Notes: generated from the sequence alone by a model not told the origin. DNA of 9,520 nt from Dehalococcoidia bacterium (GCA_030602865.1 JAUVYX010000018.1:1-9520); one strand, 5' to 3'. Numbered from the stretch's first letter, positions 1 to 7,043 are shown. A program made the numbers and translations.

Positions 1-384
1 CATTTGCTACCTGAAATTCAAAATAGGGCTAACATTATCATCGTCGATTTCCATGCCGAAGCTACTTCTGAGAAAGTAGCGATGGGGAGATATCTTGATG
101 GACGGGTCAGCGCTGTCTTGGGCACTCACACACATGTTGGCACTATAGATATCAAAATATTACCCAAAGGTACCGCTTATGTTACTGATATTGGTATGGT
201 TGGTCCAGTTAACTCAATTATAGGTGATGATATAGAAAGTGTGACTGAACGCTTTCTTACACAGATAAACAAACGTTTGTCTGTGGGGACCGGAGAAGTG
301 GAATTCAATGCTATCTTACTGGAGTTAGATGAGGTTAGTGGAAAAGCATTGGATATAAAACGCATTCACAGGATTGTGAGTTAA
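1..384 (+). CDS. ymdB: YmdB/TIGR00282-family metallophosphoesterase, C-terminal part
   Basis: The C-terminal ~127 residues of a calcineurin-like metallophosphoesterase; the gene starts outside the window. The family is usually about 260 residues, so roughly half is present. Seen: a DFHAEATSEK block whose His is encoded at 52-54, and a GTHTHV block 25 residues later. These match the spacing of the last three metal-binding His residues of Bacillus subtilis YmdB (H150, H175, H177). Just after, YVTDIGMVGP matches the family's conserved segment. Known family role: a cytoplasmic two-metal phosphodiesterase, reported to act on 2',3'-cyclic nucleotides and often encoded next to RNase Y. The substrate here is inferred. 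The TAA stop at 382-384 overlaps the prmC stop on the other strand. The TTG at position 4 is internal, not a start. Confidence 0.9.
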   Translation, partial: HLLPEIQNRANIIIVDFHAEATSEKVAMGRYLDGRVSAVLGTHTHVGTIDIKILPKGTAYVTDIGMVGPVNSIIGDDIESVTERFLTQINKRLSVGTGEVEFNAILLELDEVSGKALDIKRIHRIVS

Positions 385-1304
385 GAAGTCCTGAGTTCAA
401 TAATACTGTCTCCCCGATTACAAGCAGAAACTTGTGATAGCGAACTTATTCCGCCATTTATTTCTAGTACCCTGTTTATACCAGATAAGTCAGCAGTCAT
501 TTTAATATGAGCTTCTGGGAACAGATGATGTGCTAATGGACGTAATAATTTATCCTGATGCTGTCCTATCTCCAGTAGAATACAACCATCGGGGTGAATT
601 TTTCCTGGTGATTGATATAAAAGGCTGCGTATTTTGTCCATTCCATCCTGTCCCCCATCCAGAGCTATGAGTGGCTCGAAATTATTTATTTCAGGAGCCA
701 ACGCTGCTATTTCATGCTGCGCTATATAGGGAAGATTTGCCACAATGATATCGACAGCCTCAGGCAATGGTGTCAGCAAGTTACCATGTAGTGCTATTAT
801 GCGGTGGTGGACGTTGTGGTAGTGGAAGTTTAGGCAGGCAACTTGAAGAGCTTGCCTTGAAATGTCAGTAGCGTAGATTACAGCGTTGGGAAGCGCCAGT
901 GCAATACTGGTGGCAATTGCTCCACTACCTGTACCTATATCCGCTATTATAACTGTGTGCTTTATCGGCAGATGCATGGTAACGAAATCGATTGTTTTTT
1001 CTACTAGTAGTTCTGTTTCTGGTCTGGGAATGAGTACACGAGGATCAACATAGAAACTGGAATTATAGAACCCGCAATGTTGCAAAATGTAGGCAGTTGG
1101 CTCATGCTGTATACGTCGCTGTATGAGCTCGTTGAGGAAGATAATTTCGCGCTCTTTAAGTTCCTTTTCTGGGTATGTGTATAGTTGCGTACGTGTAAAT
1201 TTTATTGTATGGCAGAGTAAGAATTCTGCTTCTGAAAAGGCATCAGGAATTTCTAACTTGGATAGGGTTTGTTTGGCAAGATTTAGAGCCTCCCTTAAAA
1301 TCAT
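381..1304 (-). CDS. prmC: Peptide chain release factor N5-glutamine methyltransferase PrmC
   Basis: PrmC (HemK) is a cytoplasmic SAM-dependent enzyme that methylates the Gln of the GGQ loop in RF1 and RF2. The product has 307 residues. Seen: an N-terminal helical domain; [13 protein letters not shown] at about 90-102; the SAM-binding glycine motif DIGTGSG at 122-128; and the active-site tetrapeptide at 190-193. That tetrapeptide reads NLPY where most members have NPPY; the Asn and the P-Y pair that hold the substrate glutamine are kept. The normal family end ([11 protein letters not shown], 272-282) is followed by a tail of about 25 residues with no recognised domain. The ATG lies in an ATGA overlap with the prfA stop. 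No Shine-Dalgarno is visible ahead of it, so translation probably depends on coupling to prfA, its substrate. Confidence 0.95.
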   Translation of the reverse strand: MILREALNLAKQTLSKLEIPDAFSEAEFLLCHTIKFTRTQLYTYPEKELKEREIIFLNELIQRRIQHEPTAYILQHCGFYNSSFYVDPRVLIPRPETELLVEKTIDFVTMHLPIKHTVIIADIGTGSGAIATSIALALPNAVIYATDISRQALQVACLNFHYHNVHHRIIALHGNLLTPLPEAVDIIVANLPYIAQHEIAALAPEINNFEPLIALDGGQDGMDKIRSLLYQSPGKIHPDGCILLEIGQHQDKLLRPLAHHLFPEAHIKMTADLSGINRVLEINGGISSLSQVSACNRGDSIIELRTS

Positions 1305-2371
1305 GAGAGGACAGCTTCTAGTTGGCTGATCTGTTCCTGCGCAAGAAGTGCCTCAATAATATCTTCGATATCTCCATCCATAATTTGTGGCAGGTTGTGA
1401 AATGTGGAATTGAGACGATGGTCGGTCACACGGTCTTGAGGGTAATTATAAGTTCGTATCTTTTCTGCTCGCTCACCGGTACCTACCTGTTTTTTTCTTT
1501 GCTTATCTATTTCGGCTGATTGTTTGCGTTGTTTCTGGTCGAATATTCTGGCGCGTAGTACAGCCAGAGCCTTTGTCTTGTTTTTCAATTGTGATCGTTC
1601 GTCCTGGCAGACAACCACGATGCCTGTAGGTAAGTGGGTAATACGTACCGCGGTTGTTACCTTGTTTACATTTTGGCCACCGGCACCCCCTGCATGAAAT
1701 AGATCCATCCTGATATCATCTTGGCTGATCTTTAATTCGATTTCTTTAATTGCTGGCAGAACTGCTACAGTAGCTGTCGAGGTGTGTATTCGACCTGAAG
1801 CCTCAGTTTCTGGAACTCTTTGAACGCGGTGTACACCGCGTTCATGCTTTAGTTGACTAAAAGTTCCCTTTCCTTTTACTTCGAATACCACTTCTCTAAA
1901 ACCACCAAAACCGCTGGGACTACTACTGATTAGACTTAACTTCCATTTTTTACTCTGAGTGTATCGGCTATACATTCGAAACAGATTAGCAACAAAAAGG
2001 CCCGCCTCTTCGCCTCCAGTGCCGGCTCTTATTTCTACAATAACATCTTTATTAGCGTTAGGATCTTTGGGTAGTAGTGCGAACTTGAGTTTATCTAATA
2101 GTTCATCCATCTGTTGCTGAAACTGGTCTATCTCCTGTCTTATTAATATTGTCATTTCAGATTCATCAGTTTCTTTAAGGAGATTCTTCATTTCATCTAA
2201 TTGGGCTGAACAGGCCTTGTATTTGGTATATGTGTCGACAATATTTTCCAGTTCAGATTTCTCCTTGCCCAACTCCTGCAATTGTTTTAAGTTGGTCAGT
2301 ATATCTGGTTGTGACATTAGGTTGTTGATCTCGTCGTAACGCTTTTGAATTAGATTTAACTTATTAAACAT
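1301..2371 (-). CDS. prfA: Peptide chain release factor 1
   Basis: RF1 recognises UAA and UAG in the ribosomal A site and triggers peptide release. The 356-residue length is normal. Seen: a coiled-coil-rich N-terminal domain (1-100); [12 protein letters not shown] at 115-126; the codon-recognition PxT tripeptide, here PET at 187-189, which marks RF1 rather than the SPF of RF2; the GGQ catalytic loop at 231-233 inside [13 protein letters not shown]; and THLPTGIVV with QDERSQ, both class-I signatures. The ATG at 2369-2371 fits family length, but only a weak A/G-rich stretch precedes it. The stop overlaps the start of prmC, whose product modifies Gln233, a common pairing in bacteria. A likely promoter lies about 30 bases upstream. 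Confidence 0.97.
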   Translation of the reverse strand: MFNKLNLIQKRYDEINNLMSQPDILTNLKQLQELGKEKSELENIVDTYTKYKACSAQLDEMKNLLKETDESEMTILIRQEIDQFQQQMDELLDKLKFALLPKDPNANKDVIVEIRAGTGGEEAGLFVANLFRMYSRYTQSKKWKLSLISSSPSGFGGFREVVFEVKGKGTFSQLKHERGVHRVQRVPETEASGRIHTSTATVAVLPAIKEIELKISQDDIRMDLFHAGGAGGQNVNKVTTAVRITHLPTGIVVVCQDERSQLKNKTKALAVLRARIFDQKQRKQSAEIDKQRKKQVGTGERAEKIRTYNYPQDRVTDHRLNSTFHNLPQIMDGDIEDIIEALLAQEQISQLEAVLS

Positions 2372-2402
2372 CGCATTTATTTCTGCTTGAGTAAACTTTT
2401 AT

Positions 2403-2411
2403 AGTATAGCA
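2403..2411 (-). promoter_or_regulatory. Extended -10 promoter candidate for prfA-prmC
   Basis: On the minus strand this reads TGC followed by TATACT, a TGn-extended -10 element with a 5/6 match to TATAAT. No good TTGACA-like element lies 16-18 bases upstream. Transcription would begin near 2396, giving a leader of about 25 bases before the prfA ATG. A perfect minus-strand TATAAT at 2475-2480 is a weaker alternative because it also lacks a -35. Confidence 0.4.
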
Positions 2412-2625
2412 ATTTTGGGTGCTAAAACCTTACAGCAGAGCACGAATCTTTATGCTGACATAATTTTGGAGTGTATTATACGTAGGAGTTAACAGGACAA
2501 AGGCAATCTGGTAAAATCCCTACTGGAGCTAGGTCAGCTATGTAGACTCTGCTGTTAAGCGTTGCAATTCTCTGCAATAACTTATATGGGTTGAGGAGTC
2601 AAAAAGAACCAGAATCATCTCATTG

Positions 2626-2796
2626 ATGGAGCTAACTTTCTCTCTAAGAAAAATAATTATTGCCTTAAGTGCTACATGGGCAGATTTCTCTATGGGGTTA
2701 GCCAATCTACTCCTCCATCCATTTCAAGCTGGGATTAGCCGCATTCACTATGGTATCGGTACTTTGATTGGTAATATCTCTTTGCTGTATGGATAA
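2626..2796 (+). CDS. Doubtful small membrane-type ORF, 56 codons
   Basis: From ATG 2626 the frame reads MELTFSLRKIIIALSA and ends RIHYGIGTLIGNISLLYG before TAA. It has two hydrophobic stretches (about residues 10-16 and 42-54) and a basic N-terminus, so a small membrane protein is possible. The frame is open from 2581, so the true start could lie earlier, but no ATG, GTG or TTG with a well-spaced ribosome site is present. GAGGAG at 2593-2598 is about 27 bases from the ATG, too far. I recognise no family. It may be a decayed gene remnant or a chance open frame in a gene desert. Confidence 0.15.
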   Translation: MELTFSLRKIIIALSATWADFSMGLANLLLHPFQAGISRIHYGIGTLIGNISLLYG

Positions 2797-3082
2797 TATT
2801 GCCTTATTGATAAATGTTTTCATATCCTTTTACCCAGAAGGAACTAACTTGGTAATCTATTAATGATCTTTATTATCTTGTATCTCTTATTAAATATAAG
2901 CAATTTATCACTCATATTGCAAACCAGTGTGGTGTGAATTACCAGAGAGCTGAAATAATTACTATAACCAGTCGTTCTTTAGCTATCTATTATACTCTCT
3001 GTGGCCATTTCTTTTTATTGCTATGAAAACATTTTACGATTCATGGTAAATTACTGATTTGTCATTTTATGCTGTAAGGTGG

Positions 3083-3110
3083 TTGTGTTACCTATAGGAT
3101 AATTGATAAT
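3083..3110 (+). promoter_or_regulatory. Promoter candidate for the alcohol dehydrogenase gene
   Basis: TTGTGT at 3083-3088 and GATAAT at 3105-3110 are separated by 16 bases. The predicted start near 3117 leaves a leader of about 29 bases ending in AGGAGGA at 3134-3140, five bases before the ATG. The -35 is only a partial match, and in such A+T-rich sequence chance matches are common. Confidence 0.35.
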
Positions 3111-3145
3111 GTTATAGCTAAATTATCAGAATTAGGAGGAAGTAT

Positions 3146-4297
3146 ATGGTAACTACTTTTTCATGGCCTGCAAAGATTATATTTGGGGTAGGTAGTATTG
3201 GGACTCTTGGGAGAGAAGCAATCAAATTGGGAAAGAAAGTTCTACTGGTGACTGGTATGCATAGTGCGAGGCAGTCAGGATTATTGGAGAAAGTGGTACA
3301 TGACTTGAAGGACAATGGTCTGGATGTTTTTGTATTCGATAAAGTGGTTCCTAATCCTCGTGTATCAACCATAGATGAGGCTGCTGCAATAATTCGTAGT
3401 AAAGGTTTAGACCTTGTTATCGGACTTGGTGGTGGTAGCGTCATGGATACGGCAAAAAGCCTTACCTTAGCTAAGGTTAGTGATAAACCAATATGGGAAT
3501 ACACACAAGGAGCAGTAGCATTTGTTGAACCCAGTACTAGCCCATTACCACTGATATTGGCTTCAACTGTAGCTGCTAGTGGTTCAGAACAGGATATGGC
3601 ATCAGTGATTAGTAATTGGGAAACCCGCGAGAAACGCGTGCTGGTTAGCTCTGCATTTCTTTCCAAAGTCTCTATTATAGATCCTGAATTAACGATAACT
3701 GTGCCAAGGAAACCAACTGCCCAGGGAGGAGTTGATATATTTTCTCATCTGGTTGAGAAATATATCAGTGCCCCGAGCGTGTCAACAATAACAGATAGCC
3801 TTTATGGAACACTACTGAAAGTGGTGGTTGAATCATTGCCACAGGTGCTGAATAAGCCTGATGATATTGAAGCACGTAATATTTTAGCCTGGGCTGGTAC
3901 GATGGCTTGTTCTCCCTCCATGTTTTTAGGAGGAGGTGTTGGCTCTTTACCTTTACACCCAATGGGGTTTTCGCTAAGTGGGAAATATGATATAGCGCAT
4001 GGAGATGTACAAGCAGCTCTTCTTCCAGCATGGATGGAATATACTTATTCTGCATGCCCTGAGAGATTTCGGTTTTTAGGACTACAGGGCTTTGGTAAAG
4101 AGGATATAGTAGAAGTTACAGAAAATTGGTTAGAAAAGATAGGTATGAAGCACAACCTTCAGGGTTTGGGTGCTAATTACGATGACTTAGAATCTATAGC
4201 GAAAGACTGTGCTCAGAATGCAACTCCTCAATTGAAGGCTAATCCAAAGGTGCCGGATGCTGCTGCAATAGCAAAGATATATAAAGATTCATATTAA
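3146..4297 (+). CDS. Iron-containing (group III) alcohol dehydrogenase
   Basis: A 383-residue cytoplasmic NAD(P)-dependent dehydrogenase of the Fe-ADH family, normal in length. Seen: N-terminal dinucleotide-binding half with GLGGGSVMDTAK (93-104); ASGSE (144-148), matching the family's AGTGSE; then a helical metal domain. The four metal ligands align as D197, H201 (DIFSH), H271 and H285, with the usual 14-residue spacing between the last two. The region usually written VHxxAH reads GSLPLH, so the auxiliary first His is Ser267; this places it away from the best-studied lactaldehyde/1,2-propanediol type. The family interconverts alcohols and aldehydes; the substrate cannot be read from sequence. 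A strong AGGAGGA fixes the start. An aldolase-like gene lies 164 bases downstream on the same strand; an aldehyde intermediate shared by the two is a reasonable but unproven idea. Confidence 0.9.
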   Translation: MVTTFSWPAKIIFGVGSIGTLGREAIKLGKKVLLVTGMHSARQSGLLEKVVHDLKDNGLDVFVFDKVVPNPRVSTIDEAAAIIRSKGLDLVIGLGGGSVMDTAKSLTLAKVSDKPIWEYTQGAVAFVEPSTSPLPLILASTVAASGSEQDMASVISNWETREKRVLVSSAFLSKVSIIDPELTITVPRKPTAQGGVDIFSHLVEKYISAPSVSTITDSLYGTLLKVVVESLPQVLNKPDDIEARNILAWAGTMACSPSMFLGGGVGSLPLHPMGFSLSGKYDIAHGDVQAALLPAWMEYTYSACPERFRFLGLQGFGKEDIVEVTENWLEKIGMKHNLQGLGANYDDLESIAKDCAQNATPQLKANPKVPDAAAIAKIYKDSY

Positions 4298-4398
4298 TAA
4301 GGAAAAGCGATTCACTTTTCAGGAAAATATATTATTTATAATAGATATAATTGCTTTGTTGCCTGATTAATAGCTCCAACTTTAATGGATTTGGTGCT

Positions 4399-4426
4399 TT
4401 GCAAATAATAGGTCTCATGTTATGAT
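4399..4426 (+). promoter_or_regulatory. Promoter candidate for the aldolase-like gene
   Basis: TTGCAA (4399-4404) and TATGAT (4421-4426) lie 16 bases apart. Transcription would begin near 4433 and keep the whole AAGGAGG ribosome site (4451-4457) in the leader. If real, this gene can be expressed independently of the dehydrogenase gene upstream. The perfect TATAAT at 4443-4448 is less likely, since its start point would fall within the ribosome site. Confidence 0.4.
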
Positions 4427-4461
4427 TACGAAGGGATATTTGTATAATAGAAGGAGGATAA

Positions 4462-5259
4462 ATGAGGAAAAATATATTCAGGGAATTCTTGGATGCAGGA
4501 AAGTCGACTGTTGGTACTCATATGAATGACGTATCACCAAATATCGCTGAGGTGATTGGACATTCTGGTGCTTTTGATTATATTGAACTTGTTGGTGAAT
4601 ATGCTGATTGGGATCTTAAGGATCTTGCAAACTTTGCTCGGGCGGTCAATCTATTTCCTAATATGTCTTCAATGATGAAAGTAGAGCAAGAGCCTAGAAT
4701 ATTTATTGCTACCAGATCAATAGATGCTGGAATTGATAGTGTACTTTTTACTGATTGCCGTTCAGCAGAAGAGGCTAAGGAGTGTATTCGTGCAGTCAAA
4801 GCAGAGACCCCTGAAGACGGTGGTTTGCATGGTTGTGGGATGCGCCGCAATGTAGGATATGTGGTGGAGCCTTGCAGTGAAGTTTGGGCTAAAGCCATGA
4901 ATGATGTAGTGATTGCACTTATGATCGAAAAGGCTGGGGCGATGGAACAATTGGACGAAATTCTAGCTATTAAGGGACTAGATATGGTTCAGTTTGGACC
5001 TGGAGATTATTCTATTAATATCGGGCAGGCAGGAAATGCAAAAGGGCCTGATACGCAACGCGCACATCGTGAAATGATAGAGAAGGCACTCAAGAAAGGT
5101 GTTCACCCAAGGGTAGAGATTGGTAGTTTTGAGCAAGCTAAGCCGTGGATCGAAATGGGTGTTCGTCATTTCTGTGTTGGTTGGGATTGGCGTATTATTT
5201 ATGATTGGTGCAAGAATAATGGCGAAGGACTAAAGAAACTGCTGGCAGAAGCAAAATAA
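4462..5259 (+). CDS. HpcH/HpaI-fold aldolase / citrate lyase-type protein, divergent
   Basis: A 265-residue TIM-barrel protein of the HpcH/HpaI family, whose members perform metal-dependent retro-aldol cleavage to pyruvate plus an aldehyde. Seen: GAFDYIELVGEYADWDL (36-52), where classic members read FDxxxIDxEHGPxD; FTDCRSAEEA (96-105), the loop normally VPHVESAEEA; MIEKAGAMEQLDEI (154-167) with the metal-ligand Glu156; and VQFGPGDYS (176-184) with the metal-ligand Asp182. The metal site is therefore kept, but the catalytic His is Tyr47, the preceding Asp is Val44, and the catalytic Arg (RVP) is Lys73 in MKVEQ. I recall similar GEYA-type sequences annotated as aldolases in Chloroflexota, so this may be a distinct subfamily, not a decayed gene. 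The start follows AAGGAGG. A strong terminator comes 29 bases after the stop. Confidence 0.85.
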   Translation: MRKNIFREFLDAGKSTVGTHMNDVSPNIAEVIGHSGAFDYIELVGEYADWDLKDLANFARAVNLFPNMSSMMKVEQEPRIFIATRSIDAGIDSVLFTDCRSAEEAKECIRAVKAETPEDGGLHGCGMRRNVGYVVEPCSEVWAKAMNDVVIALMIEKAGAMEQLDEILAIKGLDMVQFGPGDYSINIGQAGNAKGPDTQRAHREMIEKALKKGVHPRVEIGSFEQAKPWIEMGVRHFCVGWDWRIIYDWCKNNGEGLKKLLAEAK

Positions 5260-5288
5260 GCTAAGATAAACTAGTCGTAATTAAAGAA

Positions 5289-5328
5289 AAACAGGGGGCA
5301 AATAAGATTTTTTATTTGCCCCCTGTTT
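5289..5328. terminator. Strong bidirectional intrinsic terminator
   Basis: A 17-bp perfect stem (arms 5289-5305 and 5312-5328, with GGGGGC/GCCCCC in the middle) encloses a 6-base loop. It extends with AAAG/CTTT across a two-base bulge. The plus strand continues TTTCTTTG and the minus strand reads TTTTTCTTTAA after the stem, so both directions have U-rich tails. It sits between the aldolase-like gene (+) and the end of the tRNA cluster (-), and fits as the terminator of both. Confidence 0.9.
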
Positions 5329-5393
5329 CTTTGATGTCAGTTTTCTATAAAGTAATTGATGGCCAAATAATAAATTAAGGTCTGTACTATGGC

Positions 5394-5468
5394 TGGCTCC
5401 TCGGGTAGGATTCGAACCTACAACCTAACGGTTAACAGCCGTTTGCTCTACCATTGAGCTACCGAGGA
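5394..5468 (-). tRNA. tRNA-Asn(GTT)
   Basis: On the minus strand a complete cloverleaf: acceptor TCCTCGG/CCGAGGA, D-arm GCTC/GAGC, anticodon stem AACGG/CCGTT around loop CTGTTAA (anticodon GTT), and T-arm GTAGG/CCTAC around TTCGAAT. The discriminator is G and the 3' CCA is encoded (5394-5396). It is the last gene of the four-tRNA cluster, 65 bases before the bidirectional terminator. Confidence 0.97.
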
Positions 5469-5515
5469 ATTAATAGATTGATGAAGGATAATTCTATAAA
5501 AGTATAGCATACAAG

Positions 5516-5586
5516 CTGCCGGGCCTGGATTCGAACCAGGGCTAAAGGATTCAAAGTCCTTCGTGCTACCGCTACACAACCCGGCA
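5516..5586 (-). tRNA. tRNA-Gln(TTG)
   Basis: Minus strand: acceptor TGCCGGG/CCCGGCA, anticodon stem AAGGA/TCCTT with loop CTTTGAA (anticodon TTG), T-arm CCTGG/CCAGG, and discriminator G. CCA is not encoded (the next bases are CTT) and must be added enzymatically. It starts with U-A at position 1-72, as glutaminyl tRNAs usually do. Confidence 0.96.
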
Positions 5587-5603
5587 TTGATATACATGAT
5601 ACA

Positions 5604-5691
5604 TGGTGCCGAAGGTCGGACTCGAACCGACACGAGAGTCACCTCTCAACAGTTTTTGAGACTGCCGCGTCTACCATTCCGCCACTTCGGC
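5604..5691 (-). tRNA. tRNA-Leu(CAA)
   Basis: Minus strand: acceptor GCCGAAG/CTTCGGC, discriminator A, CCA encoded (5604-5606). The anticodon stem GCAGT/ACTGT holds loop CTCAAAA (anticodon CAA, reading UUG). A long variable arm with a GAGAG/CTCTC stem, typical of class II tRNAs, precedes the T-arm GTCGG/CCGAC. It starts eight bases after tRNA-Phe ends. Confidence 0.97.
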
Positions 5692-5699
5692 ATATAAAG

Positions 5700-5772
<73 letters not shown>

Positions 5773-5782
5773 ATGTCTAATC

Positions 5783-5812
5783 ATTTTAAGGTTTTATCAT
5801 GTGTACTGTCAA
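5783..5812 (-). promoter_or_regulatory. Promoter of the Phe-Leu-Gln-Asn tRNA cluster
   Basis: On the minus strand a perfect TTGACA (5807-5812) is followed, after 18 bases, by TAAAAT (5783-5788, five of six matching the -10 consensus). The start would fall near 5776, about four bases before mature tRNA-Phe. It is squeezed between the pyrE stop and the first tRNA, so the tRNAs need not rely on read-through from lepB-pyrE. Confidence 0.7.
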
Positions 5813-5817
5813 GCGGA

Positions 5818-6384
5818 CTAGCTTTGTCTGCCTGGTTTAACCAAAGGTATATGATCGGCACAGAGAGGACATTTATCAGAATTATAGGTTATCGCAGGAC
5901 TACGAATACAACTGAAAGAAGGGATACCAAAATCTACCTTGTTTTTACTGCGGTCCACGAGAAGGCCGACACCGACAACGGTTCCACCCAACTTAGTGAC
6001 TGCATTGATAGTATCCCAAACTGAACCTCCAGTGGTCATGACATCGTCAACTACCAGTACCCTTTCTCCTTGAGCAATACTGAAGTCCCGACGGAAGACA
6101 AGAACTGAGCCTTCTTTTTCAGCAAAAGCACTCATGACGCCTAATTGCCTGGCGGTCTCAAAGGCAAGGATGATGCCACCAGTCATTGGGCCAACAACTA
6201 GCTCCACTTGTTGGTCTATGAAATTCTGTGCAATAAGTTGGCATAATCTGCTGGTATGATGTGGATATTGCAAGATGCGGAACTTTTCCCAATATATTGG
6301 CGAGTGCAATCCAGAAGTAAGGAGAAAATGGCCTTCCTTTACTGCCCCTACTTCCTTAAAAATATCAAAAATATCGCTACTCAA
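5818..6384 (-). CDS. pyrE: Orotate phosphoribosyltransferase
   Basis: PyrE joins orotate and PRPP to form OMP in de novo pyrimidine synthesis, in the cytoplasm. The product has 188 residues. Seen: TSGLHSPIYWEKFRIL (23-38), corresponding to the SGxHSxxYxxKF substrate region; VVGPMTGG (63-70); AEKEG (88-92), the mobile-loop Lys segment; the PRPP-binding signature VLVVDDVMTTGGS (109-121); and a C-terminal CPLC with IPLVKPG (172-185), seen in a subset of PyrE proteins. The initiation codon is TTG (6382-6384): AGGAGGT ends five bases before it and no ATG fits. lepB ends 37 bases upstream on the same strand, so the two are likely co-transcribed. Confidence 0.95.
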   Translation of the reverse strand: MSSDIFDIFKEVGAVKEGHFLLTSGLHSPIYWEKFRILQYPHHTSRLCQLIAQNFIDQQVELVVGPMTGGIILAFETARQLGVMSAFAEKEGSVLVFRRDFSIAQGERVLVVDDVMTTGGSVWDTINAVTKLGGTVVGVGLLVDRSKNKVDFGIPSFSCIRSPAITYNSDKCPLCADHIPLVKPGRQS

Positions 6385-6389
6385 GTTGC

Positions 6390-6396
6390 ACCTCCT
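6390..6396 (-). promoter_or_regulatory. Ribosome binding site fixing the TTG start of pyrE
   Basis: The minus strand reads AGGAGGT, a near-perfect Shine-Dalgarno, five bases before TTG. The next residues (SSDIFDIFKE) match the normal beginning of PyrE, so TTG is the start rather than an internal codon. Confidence 0.8.
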
Positions 6397-6421
6397 AACA
6401 GTGTTGCTTATTGTTTAGCAA

Positions 6422-6964
6422 TTAAGAAACTCTATCCAGTTCGGGATAGCTGTAATGCTTTGTTATCCCCCATTCATCTATTGGCCAGTAAGTGATGATT
6501 GCTTTACCAATCATGTGATCACGAGGTACTGTTCCCCATGAATGTGAATCGTTGGCATTATTCCGATTGTCCCCCAGTACAAAATATTCCCTCATAGGAA
6601 TGTACTTCTTTTCTATTGTATATTTAGGAACTTCTTTAATATACTCCTCTTCAAGTGGAATCCCATTAATAAATATCTTTCCATCTTTAATCTCGATGGT
6701 TTCCCCTGGCAGTCCTATTACACGCTTGATAAAAGGATAATCGGAATGAACTTTTTCAGGTGGGTTGAAAACAATAATATCACCACGATCTGGATCTGAG
6801 AAGAAATAACTGGCCTTATTAACTATTATCCAATCGCCATCATTTATATTTGGCATCATGCAGACGTAACGCACTGTATAACCTTCAATGGTGTATCGCA
6901 GGCCGATAAACATTGCCAATGCTATCAGAATAGTTATAGTGATATCACGGATAACCTTCATCAT
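6422..6964 (-). CDS. lepB: Type I signal peptidase with Cys at the nucleophile position
   Basis: Signal peptidase I cleaves signal peptides from exported proteins at the outer face of the membrane with a Ser-Lys dyad. The 180-residue product has one N-terminal membrane segment (about 8-22) and family boxes in order. Box B should read S-M-x-P-T-L-x-x-G-D; here it is CMMPNINDGD (35-44), so the nucleophile position is Cys35. Box D is FIKRVIGLPGE (78-88) with the general-base Lys80, and box E is GDNRNNANDSHSWG (131-144). Everything but the Ser looks intact, so this could be a thiol-type peptidase, a lineage variant or a sequencing error (one base separates AGC from TGC). Two ATG codons are adjacent (6964 and 6961). 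No Shine-Dalgarno precedes them, and the best -10 suggests a very short leader. Followed by pyrE. Confidence 0.9.
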   Translation of the reverse strand: MMKVIRDITITILIALAMFIGLRYTIEGYTVRYVCMMPNINDGDWIIVNKASYFFSDPDRGDIIVFNPPEKVHSDYPFIKRVIGLPGETIEIKDGKIFINGIPLEEEYIKEVPKYTIEKKYIPMREYFVLGDNRNNANDSHSWGTVPRDHMIGKAIITYWPIDEWGITKHYSYPELDRVS

Positions 6965-6973
6965 TGTACTGGT

Positions 6974-6982
6974 ATTCTAGCA
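6974..6982 (-). promoter_or_regulatory. Extended -10 candidate for lepB
   Basis: On the minus strand this reads TGC then TAGAAT, a TGn-extended -10. The start would fall near 6967, giving an almost leaderless lepB mRNA, which would explain the missing ribosome site. A perfect TATAAT on the same strand at 7004-7009, giving a leader of about 33 bases, is the alternative. Neither has a good -35. Confidence 0.35.
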
Positions 6983-7011
6983 TTGAAATTAAACCTATGG
7001 CTAATTATACT
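6983..7011 (+). promoter_or_regulatory. Promoter of the SIMPL-domain lipoprotein gene
   Basis: TTGAAA (6983-6988), a 17-base spacer and TATACT (7006-7011): five of six matches at each element with ideal spacing. Transcription would begin near 7018, leaving a leader of about 39 bases before ATG 7057. This rules out the in-frame ATG codons at 6964 and 6997, which lie upstream of or inside the promoter. Confidence 0.6.
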
Positions 7012-7043
7012 GTTATAAGGAATATAGTATCTAGAAGGGTATT

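Larger units (their letters stand above)
2372..3145. other. Long intergenic region between divergent prfA and the alcohol dehydrogenase gene
   Basis: About 770 A+T-rich bases separate the two divergent genes. The left end carries the prfA promoter candidate and the right end a promoter and ribosome site for the dehydrogenase gene. In between I found no tRNA, no recognisable riboswitch, no strong terminator hairpin and no frame with a convincing start. The one frame with protein-like composition is at 2581-2793 and is listed separately. The rest, especially 2800-3080, looks like unconstrained A+T-rich sequence with many stops in all frames. Confidence 0.6.

Noticed and set aside
3118..3666. 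Minus-strand open frame of 182 codons
   Set aside because: It lies antisense to the N-terminal half of the alcohol dehydrogenase, whose motifs are clear. It has no ribosome site and a low-complexity Ser/Leu/Pro-rich product typical of a shadow frame.
4302..4322. GAAAAG/CTTTTC inverted repeat after the alcohol dehydrogenase gene as a terminator
   Set aside because: The stem is six bp, nearly all A-T, and has no T tract, so termination is unlikely.
5773..6024. Plus-strand open frame of 83 codons starting at the edge of tRNA-Phe
   Set aside because: It covers the tRNA promoter and runs antisense to the end of pyrE, with no ribosome site.
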